NCBI GenBank assembly: GCA_024138025.1
Contig: JAMXBD010000025.1
Coordinates: forward strand, 2,113,501 to 2,177,500
DNA length: 64,000 nucleotides
Direction: 5' to 3'
From: Combretum micranthum
Taxonomy: Eukaryota > Streptophyta > Magnoliopsida > Myrtales > Combretaceae
Part shown: piece by piece, positions 24,501 through 35,939 of the stretch
How positions within the stretch are numbered: the first letter of the stretch is position 1
How the letters are laid out: each line of letters begins with the position of its first letter
Notes under the pieces: generated by a model
What the model saw: the letters and a program-made list of their open reading frames with translations, nothing else
The model's database searches: none
Told to the model about the DNA's origin: nothing
Translations under genes and position numbers: made by a program

Positions 24501-26109
24501 AATAACTTTATTTAGGGGTCTAAATTAAATTCTAATTGGGCTTGAGCATAATTCTTAGGTCAATATTACTCTAATTGGACCTAAATTCAAAATAAAACCC
24601 GATTCCAGCTAATTTAATATTTATATTCCTTAACGGACTCAATTCTTAAACCTTAAAGCCCATTATCCTAAAAAGTTAAACATTTAAGGAATTTCTTTTT
24701 GGGCCCAACCTAGGATCTCTAAAGGCCCAATACATCTAAATAATATATGCAATGTCCGAATTCTATAGGCTTAGTCTAAATTATCTAAGCCTAATTATCC
24801 TAATTGGATCTAACTCAATTATAAACCAAATGCCTTATATTACATAAGGCCTTATGTTATATTGATTGATCAATATGACTTGAATCATTAGTTTATATAC
24901 TCAATACTTATACAAATTAGTCTTTCTTGATAGATATTCAATCAACCTTTTGTCTTACTTGTGATTCTCCACTGTTTACTGTTTCGATATCACGTACGCA
25001 GTAACATGCGTGTTGTTTGCCTAGGATAGACATTCTCAAATGGACCTAACGTAAAGACAACTTAATAATCGAATGTGCTGATTATGTATGTATCGTTTAA
25101 TCCAGGCTGGGAAGCGACAACCTTGCTAAGCAAATACCAGCATGGTAATTAGGCACTTAGTCCACCATTGGTAGCTCGGTGGGTAGCTAATAGGGCAAAT
25201 GGTATCGGGATAATGTCCATTTACGTTCGGTGATAAGTAGTATATGTAGTTCATGACTATGGGTGTCGATTGAGCCGCATATCACTATGGACTGAAATAA
25301 ATGGAGATGCGTAACGACAATGAACCCTAGACGAGGCTAGTACGTAGAATATTCCTCTGGGTGGTTAAGGTATTTGGCCTACCTTAATCAACCCCTTGAG
25401 AAGTTGTTGCTACTCAGGACCCCTAAATTCCTATGGCTTGTTGCTCGGAGTATGAGTACTCCCATATTGTTTGAATCACCTTAAATAATAAACATAAGAT
25501 GTTGGTTGTTGTATTGCATATAGTTTAGGTGCGTATGTCATATCGCATGTGGTTGCGTTACTATGTACTGGGCTTTGGCTTACATTTGTTGTTTTTCAGG
25601 TACTAATGGTTCTGATAACGAGTATTATGATGACATGGGTATGGGACCAACTTTGAGGAGCTGCTGGATGAGCTTAGTGATTAGGATTATGATTCACATC
25701 TTAATTTTATTTGGGACTTTTATTTTCAAACTTTTTATCATCTTTGGGCATAGCTAAGAGCCCTGGATTTGTATTAGAACTACTAGTATTTTTCAGATAC
25801 TTTCCTCACAGTTGATATCTCCTTTGGATGTTTAAGGAGACTTTTGAGACTGGTGTTATCAGATGTTATCGGATGTTATCTTTTATGATTGACTTACTCA
25901 TTAGAGTGACTTTTTATTGGATATCTTATAAAGTCAACATTTTCCTTTGCATCATTTAAAGTTTTCAAAACTAAATAGATGATTTCTAAATATAAAATTT
26001 GCTCGCAAACGAATTAGATAAACTAGTCTTTTAGATTTGCCTTTGCATATGACGCTCTATCGTTATACGTAGCAAAACTAGACATCCTTGACCCGTTTTG
26101 GGCGTGACA
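21597..26109 (+). mobile_element. F1 LTR copy B (longest copy)
   Basis: Starts TGAAATAACTC and ends TTTTGGGCGTGACA. It has a leader, a donor-like TAAGTAAGT (22630), a word island (23270-23440: GAACCGG/AACCGGAC words), a long GGGCTTA/AGGCCCA-word block (23560-24860), CAACCTTGCTAAG...GGTAGCTAATAGGG (about 25117-25195), CTACTCAGGACCCC (about 25409), TACTGGGCTTTGGCTTAC (about 25566-25583) and an acceptor-like TTTTTCAG (25599). No PBS is clear after the end. At 4.5 kb it is a very long LTR without coding sequence. Part of its U3 recurs at 27130-27425. Confidence 0.6.
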
Positions 26110-27129
26110 ATTATCAACCTTAGGTATAAAATACACTTGCATAATATGACTAATCCTTTTAATCAACTCAATCACAAGGTAAGTTCTCGACCTTATCTCT
26201 ATTTCTCCTTTTCATAAATTTGGATTTCTCTATCCAAGTACAACTATGATGCTTCATTACAAGGTTAAGCGGGTAGATGTTGTAAAGATGATGACTGTGA
26301 TGGTTTTGACCTTTGAGCTAGCCAAGTGCTCCTTAGCACTATTGTGTTTTTAGAAAGGGTACAATCGATGGTTGTTCTCCTCTTTTATTTTGTTATTCAT
26401 ACTTGTTGTTGATCGTTTGTTACAATAATTTAGCAGTAACAGTTTAGTTATATATTATAGTCAAACCTAGGCAGGCCTGCTCGATTTGATTTAGTTCACC
26501 TAGACTTGGCCTTAGAAATAGGCCGATCCATGGTTGATGCCCCTTTTTGAGTTGAACTAGCTAAACTCAGTTGACCTAGCTGGTTTAACCATGACCTAAT
26601 TGACCCAAGTGAGTCAAACAGGTCCTCATGCACCATTTAAAAAAAAACAAAGTTAATAATATAAAACCTTTGAATTGGAGGAGCTTGACTGGTTCTCTTG
26701 ATGGTGATTCCGTAGACACATGTAAGACTTGAATACTTCAAGGAAGTAGTGGTTTTAGGTTCGAATGTAGGGTAGGAGGTCGCATACGTGAGCGAACTTA
26801 TGGTCAACAAGTTCCGAAAGGGATTTGAAGATACAACATCATCGTTATTGTTGATGCTGCTGTGGAGGATAACATAGTAGAGGAAGAGAGGTTTTATACG
26901 GTCGAAGGTGGTTTACAGTCGTGTAAATGATCATTTCAAAGAAGGGGGATTTTGAGTGAAGAATAAATGCTGTAGAGTTTTGAAGTAATTTTTAGAAAAA
27001 AGAGGAATAAGAGTAATAATAGTAAGTTAAAAATTTTGAGGAGTAGGTAAAATTGTTGAAAAAGTAATAAAAAGAAGTTGTAATAATATATATGAAAAAC
27101 ACACATATAATATAAGTAACCTTAATGTT
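26110..27129. other. Unassigned segment after F1 copy B
   Basis: Could be the remnant internal region of F1, since U3-like sequence follows at 27130. No frame longer than about 60 codons is convincing. About 26455-26640 is a GC-richer block of CTAGCTGG/CCTAGAC/TTGACCC words resembling the arms of other inverted-repeat elements here. Confidence 0.35.
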
Positions 27130-27425
27130 AATATAACCTAAGTGGTGATAAAATTAGTGGGAAAATATGGGAAAATTTAAACCAAATTAAAACCTCAATT
27201 TGAAAAATTAAATTAGATGATTTAAACAAGTAATTTAAATGGATTGCATAATTTAGTTAAGTGAAATAGCAAATTCAACTAGAAATTAATTTCCATTGAA
27301 ATGGAGATTAAACCACACCAGCTTCCCATTTCATTATATCAAAAAAATTAAATCAAACTAAAATATCAATTTCCTAAGTTACAATTCCCCAATTACTCTA
27401 ATTTTCCCAATTTCAACATATTGGT
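27130..27425 (+). mobile_element. F1 U3 fragment (second LTR of copy B, truncated)
   Basis: Aligns with 21617-21920: AACCTAAGTGGT, a GTGGGAAAATATGGGAAAATT-like piece, GAAATTAATTTCCATTG, GGAGATTAAACCA and CTTCCCATTTCATTATA appear in the same order in both. It stops just before the copia LTR at 27444. Confidence 0.6.
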
Positions 27426-27443
27426 TTCTCTATAAAGAAGTTT

Positions 27444-28648
27444 TGATGATAACAAAAATATAATGAAATTAGTAATGAGTTTATTAAGTGCATAGATTTA
27501 AGATTTGGATAAAATAAGTATCAAGAGCCCAAAAAATCAACCAAAGAGAAGATAACCCAAAAGGAATCTAGAAAGTATCGATTTATCAAGAACAAGTCAC
27601 AAATTTATCTTAGAATGATCAGAATGTAGATCAGATCATCATTAAAACAAGTTTTCAGAGCCCAACTCTAGAAAATGGATACATTTTGGTAATGTATTCA
27701 TATGTGTTACTATGTAGAAATATAATCCATGGAGATTCAAGTCAAATCATCAAGTTCTTTGAAGTTTATACGCCTTGAGGATTTATTGAAGATATGATTT
27801 TTTTTCAAGCTACTGTAACTTTGAGAATTCAACTTTATTATGTTTTTATACAAAGAAGATTGAAGATATAAAGGGAGAAGATATTGATCACCCAGATATT
27901 AACCAAGAAGAATAACCCAATTTAGAAGGAATCTAATGAGGAGTGTTTAAAAACCATATTTACATTAAATAGGCATTTTTACACGAATTTTTGAATGGAT
28001 CAGTTATGAAATTGAATAATGGGCAGTTTTTATAGATAGATAATTTCTAAAATCAAATACAAAATATTCAAAGAAAATCAAAACATGGAAGTTACAACCA
28101 TTGAAGACAAATGAAGCCTATATATGCCGAAGTTTTCAAAGACAAAAAAAAAAAAGAGATGCATAAGAAAGAAAAACAAAACACTGGTGGTGAGATTTTC
28201 TTATGATTTTCATCCGATGATATTGTGCATTTACAACTTGCTACAACTCTTTTAATCTTTTTCCTTTGATTGTTTGGAGAAGAAAACATAGAGTGTTAGC
28301 TCAAGACATAGCTAGGGAGACTGGATAGAGTTGAATTGTGACTACTTGTATTCAAGTTATTTGATTAGATAAGTGGAATATACCCCATGTGGATTATAGG
28401 GTCCCCGACTTGGAGCTGGGAGAGTATACATAAGCACAAGGTCAAACCATTTTAAATAATTGTCTTAGCTTTTCTTTATTATCTCTCTTTTAATTTTGTG
28501 CATCCTTTTATTTACTATTTTAATCGATTAAGTTGCACACATTATTTTCATGTCGATTAATCTAAGTAATCAAGGAACTTTTCGAATTTTTTTTTTAAAT
28601 TTTTGAGTAACCAATTTAACCACCTTATTGGTTACATAGTTGGGACCA
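27444..28648 (+). mobile_element. Ty1/copia 5' LTR
   Basis: Starts TGATGATAACAAAA, a typical start for plant copia LTRs, has a TATA box CCTATATATG (about 28116-28125) and ends near GGGACCA just before the PBS at 28652. About 1.2 kb. It appears to have inserted at the edge of the F1 fragment. Confidence 0.6.
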
Positions 28649-28651
28649 ATG

Positions 28652-28664
28652 GTTGATATCAGAA
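28652..28664 (+). other. Primer binding site of the copia element
   Basis: GTTGATATCAGAAC resembles the tRNA-iMet PBS TTGGTATCAGAGC with a few changes. Its place between the LTR end and the gag relic supports the call. Confidence 0.6.
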
Positions 28665-28694
28665 CTGGACTCTTTTATCATAATTAAGTGATCC

Positions 28695-29600
28695 AAAATG
28701 GTTGAAAATAATGTTGCAATAAATCGTACACCTTTCTTTGATAGATCAATTTTTTTTATTGGAAAATGCGTATAGAGAATTATATAAAAAGTTAATGATT
28801 TTGACTCTTGGCAGGTGATTTAATTCAAAGATCATGAGGTTGATTACACAGACCAATCAGCACTCTTGAAAACTGACAAGAAGCAAATTGAGAAGAACAA
28901 CAAAACCAAAAATCTACTTCTTACAACTATTGCACTATCAGAAATTTATTTAATTTCCTCTTGTAAAACTGTTAAGGATATTTGAGATACTTTATATGAA
29001 ACATATGAGTGAACTAATACTATAAAAGAAACTAAAGTTAATGTATTGCTGCAAAAATATGAGCTTTTTAAGTTGACAAATCTATTAAAAATGTTTTTAA
29101 TGGATTCACAATGATTACCAATGAGCCTACATCACTTGGCAAAAAGATTGAATATCTTGATCTTGTGAGGAAAATGCTCAGGATCTTACCAAGGTCATGG
29201 GATGCAAAAAAGACAACCATTGAAGAAACTCAAAACTTGAACAAACTCACATTAAGTTAGCTAGGGGAAAAGTTAATATCATATGAGTCACATCTCAAGA
29301 CAATCCAAGAGCCGAAGAGTAGCAAAAAATCTATAGCATCCAAGGCAAAGAAGGTGATCAATGAGGAATCTAAATTTGAAGATGGTAGTGAAAATGATGA
29401 AGATATTTCATGACTTGCACGAAGGCTGAATAGATTACTCAAAAAGAAAAGAGGCAAGAAGTTACTACTTTTAAAAAATCTAAGATTAAGAAAAATGATG
29501 AAGGTAAAACTTATAAAGAAAAGGAGAAAAATAAGATTCAATGCCATGATTACAAAAAGCTAGGACGTATTAAGTGTGAATGCCTAACGCACATCAAGAA
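28695..29600 (+). pseudogene. Ty1/copia gag (UBN2-type) relic
   Basis: Broken frames read as a copia Gag: RTPFFD near the start, a piece equivalent to WKMRMENYI, FKDHEVDYTDQSAL, LLTTIALSEIYLIS, then DTLYETYE and ETKVN-LLQKYELFKL. A degenerate zinc knuckle IQCHDYKKLGRIKCEC lies at about 29538-29585 with the His replaced. Several stops and frameshifts make it dead. The rest of pol is missing; unrelated dispersed sequence begins at about 29625. Confidence 0.7.
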
Positions 29601-29624
29601 ATTGGGCATATTTCTTTAATTATT

Positions 29625-29910
29625 AGAAATATTATATTTTATAACTTTTACTAATACCATCCTTTAGTTAAACTTGAAATTAAAACATCTAATTTCCCGT
29701 TCAATCAAATATATATATATATATATATCGAATTTTACTCTTTTATATTTATGGGTGTTACCACGAAGTTACAGAAAAATTGTATATTAAATTTATTTAT
29801 AATTATTCTAAATTTTGAAACGATAATTAAATTGGTCATATTTTAATAAATTTAGATCATAAAACATTAAGAATGTTTCTTATGATTTTTTTTTACTTTA
29901 TTTCTTTAAT
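29625..29910 (+). repeat. Dispersed repeat, copy 2 (other copy 11560-11850)
   Basis: Matches the first copy in motif order, including the AT microsatellite (29709-29728). Confidence 0.65.
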
Positions 29911-30385
29911 AATTATTATATTTAAGTTATAGAAATTTGGGTGAGTACAATAAGATTTTATGCACGCGCTTGTGCTGCAATGATCCTAAAAGCATGAACC
30001 AGTGCTTAATCGAATACGCCATGCTATCCCATCCATCCACTTTTTTCCAGACTGCCATCTTAACCTATAGGTATTGGGTCATCCAAGTTATACCATCTGA
30101 AAGCTTCCATTATAACTTGCAATAAAGTGTGATATAAGCCGGATGGTGATGCAATAATATCAAAATTGACGTTTATAGAAGTCCTTATTCAGCAAGGTTG
30201 TATATTATTATCATACCCTGCCACCTTGACAGCAGCTTCTTTATTATCACAATCAGCTTATAAGATATTTCTAGCATTAAATAATAATAATAATAATAAT
30301 ACTAATAATAAAACAACATTAAGGCATACACAACATTTTCCAAGACACAAATGATGTTTGGTGAGGACAATTAATTTTTGAAGGA
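29911..30385. other. Unassigned segment with slightly higher GC
   Basis: Two short frames (29937-30125 and 30166-30354) lack recognisable domains. An (AAT)n microsatellite lies at about 30280-30300. It may be a gene relic or repeat, but I cannot identify it. Confidence 0.3.
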
Positions 30386-30462
30386 AGTGCGGAAAATTAT
30401 AGTCCTAACATTTGTAGACATCATATATATTGCATTTTAAATCCTTTAAACATTTTAATTAG

Positions 30463-30573
30463 GGTAAATCACTTTGTAACGCAGTGGTATCTTTCTTGGT
30501 CTATCAAATGAAAAGAACCAAGTTTGATTCCTCCCTCCCTTATTATAATAGCAAAAAAAAAAAAAAAAAAAAG
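30463..30573 (+). mobile_element. SINE-like insertion, unit 1
   Basis: A short tRNA-like head with a box-A-like TAACGCAGTGGTATC and a box-B-like GTTTGATTCCTCC ends ATAATAGC followed by about 20 A. It is flanked by 15-16-bp duplications: AAACATTTTAATTAG (30448-30462) and AAACATTTCAATTAAG (30574-30589). About 110 bp. Confidence 0.7.
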
Positions 30574-30691
30574 AAACATTTCAATTAAGTATCAACAGGT
30601 TTGAAGTAATTAAGTGCGGAAATTTTATAATCCTAAGATTTGTAGACACCATATATATTGCATTTTAAATCTTTTAAACATTTTAATTAAG

Positions 30692-30790
30692 GCTAATCCC
30701 TTAGTAATCCAGTGGCATATTACTTGGTCTATCAAGTGAAAAGAACCAGGCTTGATTCTTCCCTCATTTGTTATAATAGCGAAAAAAAAA
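30692..30790 (+). mobile_element. SINE-like insertion, unit 2
   Basis: Same head (CCAGTGGCATATTACTTGG, GCTTGATTCTTCC) and tail ATAATAGCG plus an A run. Flanks AAACATTTTAATTAAG (30676-30691) and AAACATTTCAATTAAG (30791-30806) differ at one base. Confidence 0.7.
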
Positions 30791-30831
30791 AAACATTTCA
30801 ATTAAGTATCGACAGGTTTGGAGTAATTAGA

Positions 30832-33800
30832 CTAATTAGAATAAACCACAAATAACTGTAACATAACTATCCTAACACAATTTTTGGGTCTTGCTCCTGC
30901 TTTAGGAAAAATATTAAAGAAAGGATCGGCACTTACTGACATGCGTATACCTACTCAAACCTCCAAATTTCATGCTTTAATAGAAGAGAATGCAGGATAT
31001 TCTTGTCTGGGAAGGGCACGCTAATTTATATATTTGAAGTTTATTAATTTTATAATAAATTATTTAAAATTTAAAAATATTAATTTACTAATCATAAGCC
31101 TTGTTGGATCATGTGTAATATTTAGATTGAGTAATTAATAGTAAAAATAAATAAAATTTAATCAATTAATTGAAAAAATAAATAATGTTTAAATAGTTTA
31201 TTATAAAAATATAAAATTAGATATTAATAATTTTAAATTTTAAATAATTAATGATAATAAAATAAAATTTAAAATATTAAATGTATAAGATAATTGCCTT
31301 TGACCTATTTATTTTTAGTTAAATTCTCCATTAAAAACATGCTACGTGAGAAAATAAGATAAAGTACTGCATGTTGGATGTCCCCTACATGATTTGGCCC
31401 GTAAGGCCATCAATCTTTTTCTTGTTCTTCTTCTTCTTTTTTCTTTTTTTTTTTTTTCCTTCTCTTTTCCTTTCTATTATTAGGTATCATATATAGAGAG
31501 TAGGAAAGGACATATGCTCTTTTATTTAATTGTCTGTTCAATCAATCAAGAACCGTGATTAAATAAGCACAGCGAATAAAAAAGCTGAACGTGATGAATA
31601 TGTTTTGTATTAGCTGCAAATGATGTTAGCTTAAGTCAGTTTTAAATTTTTTTTTCCCTCCTAGTAACCGCGAGGAAAACTCCAATTTAGTACTTTTTTC
31701 CTTTTTAAGAAACTAAAAAATATATATTATTAAGTTATAAGATTATTTATGGCTTAAATCAGTGTAGCTACTACTTCTTTTTATTTTATTCCTTTTTAAC
31801 ATTTTTGTTATTTTAACAAAAACTATAACTAGAATGAACATCAATCGATATATTATTGAAACATGCGTTTGATGTCTATTTATAGTTAGACCATTTAAAT
31901 ATTTAAATTAAATTGATAAAACACATATAGACACCAGCTGTAATAGTTATTTTATGTTTCCAATAATATATTTTATAGCCATATCTTACCAGCTTAGAAT
32001 TCTTACTACTTCCACAAGTTGCGAAATTCATTCCATTATATATTATATGTTTTAATGTTAATGTGATATTTATAAATATATCACAAGTGCAAATTTCATT
32101 AATAAAAATATATGGTATGTTTGTTTCATCTTATTTTGATTGTTTTGGTATATTATTTTTATAGTTTTTAAATTGATATTTGTCAAAAAATAAATATCAA
32201 TAAAAATATATATTTTTCCTCATAAATAAATTAAACAGATCAAATATAAATAAAATAAAGATGCTGGGAAAAATCAAGCAACCCAATTAGACTCAAATGT
32301 AACTCTTCATAGACGTGAGCTCTCATTTCTCATAATCAAGGAACTTACCAAAAAATCTGTTAGGATTTGTGTGTTTTCCATCTATCAATGTATTTATTTC
32401 ATTATTTTTAACTGATCTGTATATAATTAGTATATGAATAATTAGATTTTTATTTTTTAAAACTATTTTTTAATAAATATTTTACACCAAACAGACACCA
32501 ATTACGTGAATTAGAAGAAGGGGGAAAGAAAAAGAGGACCGAAACCGAATGCTAATGGTCGTGGTCGGCAAAAGATGCGCGAAAGTTTATTTATTTATTT
32601 ATTTCCCCCTAAAGAACCATAATTGACCTAAAATGCCCTTCGTGGAGAAAGGGACAAATGTCCTCTCGTCCACGCTTAAATTAGGCTTCTATATGGTTCC
32701 CACTTCCCCAAAGCAAAAGCTGAACAGATTCTTAATAGAAAAGAAAGATGCAAGCAATGTGCGTGTCATGGCGAGGAAACGCCCCCGCGGTCCCCGTCCC
32801 TGGCCCTTGGACTAGTCCCTAAATTTTCCCTCTTCTTTTATATAAAATATAGTGCGATATCTATATAAAATATTTGAATATATTATCACATTTATGCTAT
32901 AAACCTTTTATGTAAATAAATACATACATGTAGATGAAATTTTTTTATTTTTAAAAATCTCAGTATTTTTAAATTACTTTTATAATTTTTAAGAAGTGTT
33001 TTGGGCTCCTTTTGAAGTCACTTCATGTTTAAAACATCATTCATTGTTCAATTCCAATAAAATTTAAATATATTTTATTTTTCAAGAATTATAACACTCA
33101 TGGATATTGGAAAGTAGTTCGAAGAGATGACTTCTTATTTAAAAGTATAAGGTATTTTCCTATAAAGTTAAAGAAATTTTTTTTCTTAATTTAAAATAAT
33201 TAAGGAAAAGAATTTTATATTTGAAAAGACAATTTTAACGTAACAAAAAAAAAAATAATAATGAGAGGCCAAAATAAAAAACCTAACAAAAAAATAAAAA
33301 TGGTGAAATTGTTTTCTAGAAAGTACTTTTTTTCCCAAAATAAATTCAATTTAATTCTAATTAGATTGTGTTCACTTAGCCTAGTACAGTAGCTTTTTTC
33401 TTTTTTTTTTTTTTATATCACTCTCGTAATTTTTAACAACAACAACAACAACAATAATATTGCAATTACTGATGGTTTCCAAACCTAGACGAAAATCATG
33501 GTTGATGTATAAAAAAAGCTGGCAATTTTCATTAAAAGATCAAATATAGATAAAATATAAATGTAAATCGAACATATTTATATATATCATTTTGAAAAAG
33601 ATACAAATATAGATAAAAAAACAGACAATTCAAATGGAATGAGGAGGTTTAAATTTTATCCTCTTGTTTGTTTTTAGAGCGAAAGACAAGAGAAGGAAAA
33701 ATTAATGTAATATTTTCCTTAGATCCATCACTTTTTTGTTCCATTCAAAATGAAGAGAATTAGGAGAAAAAGGAAATTTTTCTAAAAAAAATTACTCATG

Positions 33801-34756
33801 AACCTTTTTTTTTTTTTTAAATTAAATGTTATCTTTTAGGGGCATATAAGTAATATACCATTTATCATATTTTATGTTTTACAATAATTAAGATTTCATC
33901 TTTTTTTCTTCCATTCATTATTTAAACACATAAAAGGATTTAAATTCTCTAATAATTCACTCCCTATACTTTTTTTCCTTTACAATCTTTCCTCCCTTAA
34001 CATTTCTCATGGAAGCTCATCTACCTTCCTAGTTTCCATGGACTTGAATTTAAGGAAAAGGTCAAGATGACTCAATTTAGTGCGATTTGAGGGATGATGA
34101 TATGATCCAACAGATGGCATTGTTAATGGTTAAACATTATAAATACTCAGATCTCTTCTTCTTTCGACAAATTCATATATTGAGACAAATGCTATGTGCT
34201 ATTAGATTATTTTTACGAAAGATCAAACAAAACTTAGAATGAATAATATGTTTACCTCTCTTCAAAAACCATGGATTCATACTTTATAAAATATTAAAGC
34301 TGAATTTCAAAGATAAAATTTATGTATCTAAATATAAATTTTTATTGAAAAAATTATCATCGCTGATTCTATTTATAAAAATATAAACTAGTTTACCAAA
34401 TTTTTGTTGTAAAATTTATATCTTTAAAGTTTGATTTTCTTGTAATGTTATAACTTTTCCTTGGTTAGTAATGCATTTGAACTCTTTATGATTGCATGAT
34501 TCTTTTCTTGTCTTTTACGTTTTGCGATCTCTTTCATATAATTTCCCATCGCTCCTTTGAGGCTCGGACTACCGTGATGCAAAATATGCACTGCACAGTG
34601 ATGATATCTACAATTGGATTCCTCTACTTCATTAATAGTATATTAATTGCAATAATCTCTTACATATATTAATTCAACTGAAAATCCATATATGGTGCAT
34701 GCCTTAACTAGTTGTATTTTAAAGAAGAAATAATTTATGTGCATTGTCATAAGGGA
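30832..34756. other. Gene-free AT-rich intergenic region
   Basis: No coding frame or retroelement domain recognised. It contains homopolymer runs, a (CAA)n stretch (about 33436-33455) and one GC-richer patch (32517-32825) listed separately. Confidence 0.5.
32517..32825. other. GC-rich patch of unknown role
   Basis: Stands out from its AT-rich surroundings, with AACGCCCCCGCGGTCCCCGT near 32778-32800 and several CpG sites. A 60-codon frame (32633-32815) has no recognisable domain. It may be a remnant promoter or 5' exon or a repeat fragment. Confidence 0.3.
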
Positions 34757-34955
34757 GAAAAAATGGTATTGAACGTTTTTTACTTTACAATTTCGATAAA
34801 TTAGTATTTAAATTTTCAAATTTTATATTTTTTATATTTCTATTTTTATATTTTTTTTCTCATATCAGTATCTTTAGAGACACAAAATATAAAATTTAAA
34901 AGTTTAAATGCTAATTTACCAAATAACAAAGTAGGGACGCAATCTATTTTCCACA
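34757..34955. mobile_element. Hairpin MITE-like element
   Basis: Arms of about 58-75 bases (34757-34832 and 34880-34955) are inverted copies: left ATAAATTAGTATTTAAATTT against right AAGTTTAAATGCTAATTTAC. Spacer under 50 bases. Target duplication not resolved. Confidence 0.65.
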
Positions 34956-35339
34956 TTAGAAGATTCTTCCATCTTGTGTTTTACAGTACAGAATTTAAGA
35001 ATTATATAGATTGAAAACCATATGCTTACCGCTTACAGTTGAGAATATGTATATACTTTTAAACCAATATTAAAATCATAAAATTAGAACTAAAAGGACC
35101 TCGATCAAATGTCCATATTTTCAAAACTAACTTGAAGAAAACATAACTAAGAGTTTTATTTAAATGAAAAAATAATTTTGAGAATACATTTATTATATAT
35201 CTCAATATATAAAGAAAGCATGGAATGAAATTAATATTTGATAAAATTAACAATATTTTATTTCGATGAAAATGGTTATTCTCATATCCACCCATTATTC
35301 AACAATGATGAAAAGAAAGATATAGACTTAAAAAAAAAT

Positions 35340-35600
35340 ATTCCTTTGATTTTTTCCCCAATTCTACTCCTTTTCACTCTTTAATAATTTATGTAACACA
35401 CTAATTCCTCTATTTCCATACATTTTTTCCCATTTGGATGGATTTCCATCATTCAAACACACTGAACAATTCCCTCAATTTCTGCAGGTTAATTGACTAC
35501 TCCTAGTACCGACTAACTATTTGTGTCTCTTTTTCTTCCCATTTTACTTTTTTATTTCAACTTCAAAGTGAAAATTTAGTAAATATATTTTAAATTTTTG
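35340..35600 (+). repeat. Segment similar to the beta-galactosidase promoter
   Basis: Resembles 42660-42905 in order: TTTCCATA, CCAT...CAAACACAC, ACAA-TCCCTC-AT-TCT, AATT-ACTACTCC, a GT-TCTCT pyrimidine run and an AACTTCAAAG/TTGAAGTTG-type end. There is no exon 1-like coding sequence after it, so only noncoding sequence is shared. Confidence 0.5.
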
Positions 35601-35669
35601 GGGATTATTTATTAAAAGAAAAATTACGTCAAAAGCATATCGCTTGGAGAGATGGTTTTTTTTTTTTCC

Positions 35670-35927
35670 CAAAGTTTAAGTGAAGTTTAAATAAGATATT
35701 AGTATTTTGAATAGTTAAAAAAAAGACATCAAAGTTAAATAAGGGATCAATATTTTAAATAGTTAAAGGAAAAGATCAACCTTATATGTGCATAATAAAT
35801 AGATACAAAAAATGATTCTTTATTTGCACTACTTTATGTGACATTGATCCCTTATTCAACCTATTGATCTTTTTTTTTTTAATAACTTAAAATATTACTA
35901 CCTTAATTGAACTTACTCTCAAACATT
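35670..35927. mobile_element. MITE with inverted arms, relative of the element at 60501
   Basis: Arms 35670-35760 and 35838-35927 share AAATAAGGGATCAATATTTT-like sequence in opposite orientation. The right end read inward has TTTGAGAGTAAGTTCAATTA, close to the TTTGAGGGTAAGTTCATTTA of the 60501-60790 MITE. Confidence 0.6.
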
Positions 35928-35939
35928 GATGTTTTTTGT

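Larger units (their letters stand above)
30386..30831 (+). repeat. Tandem duplication of about 220 bp containing a SINE insertion
   Basis: Unit 1 (30386-30612) and unit 2 (30613-30831) both begin AGTGCGGAAA and end AGGTTTG-AGTAATTA. They are about 85-90% identical by eye. Each carries the same SINE with its target duplications, so the insertion came before the duplication. Confidence 0.85.

Noticed and set aside
29257..29547. 96-codon minus-strand Phe/Ser/Leu-rich frame
   Set aside because: Antisense shadow of the Lys-rich copia Gag relic on the plus strand.
30463..30573. Functional tRNA gene
   Set aside because: Box-A- and box-B-like sequences are present but no cloverleaf can be formed; poly(A) and target duplications show a SINE.
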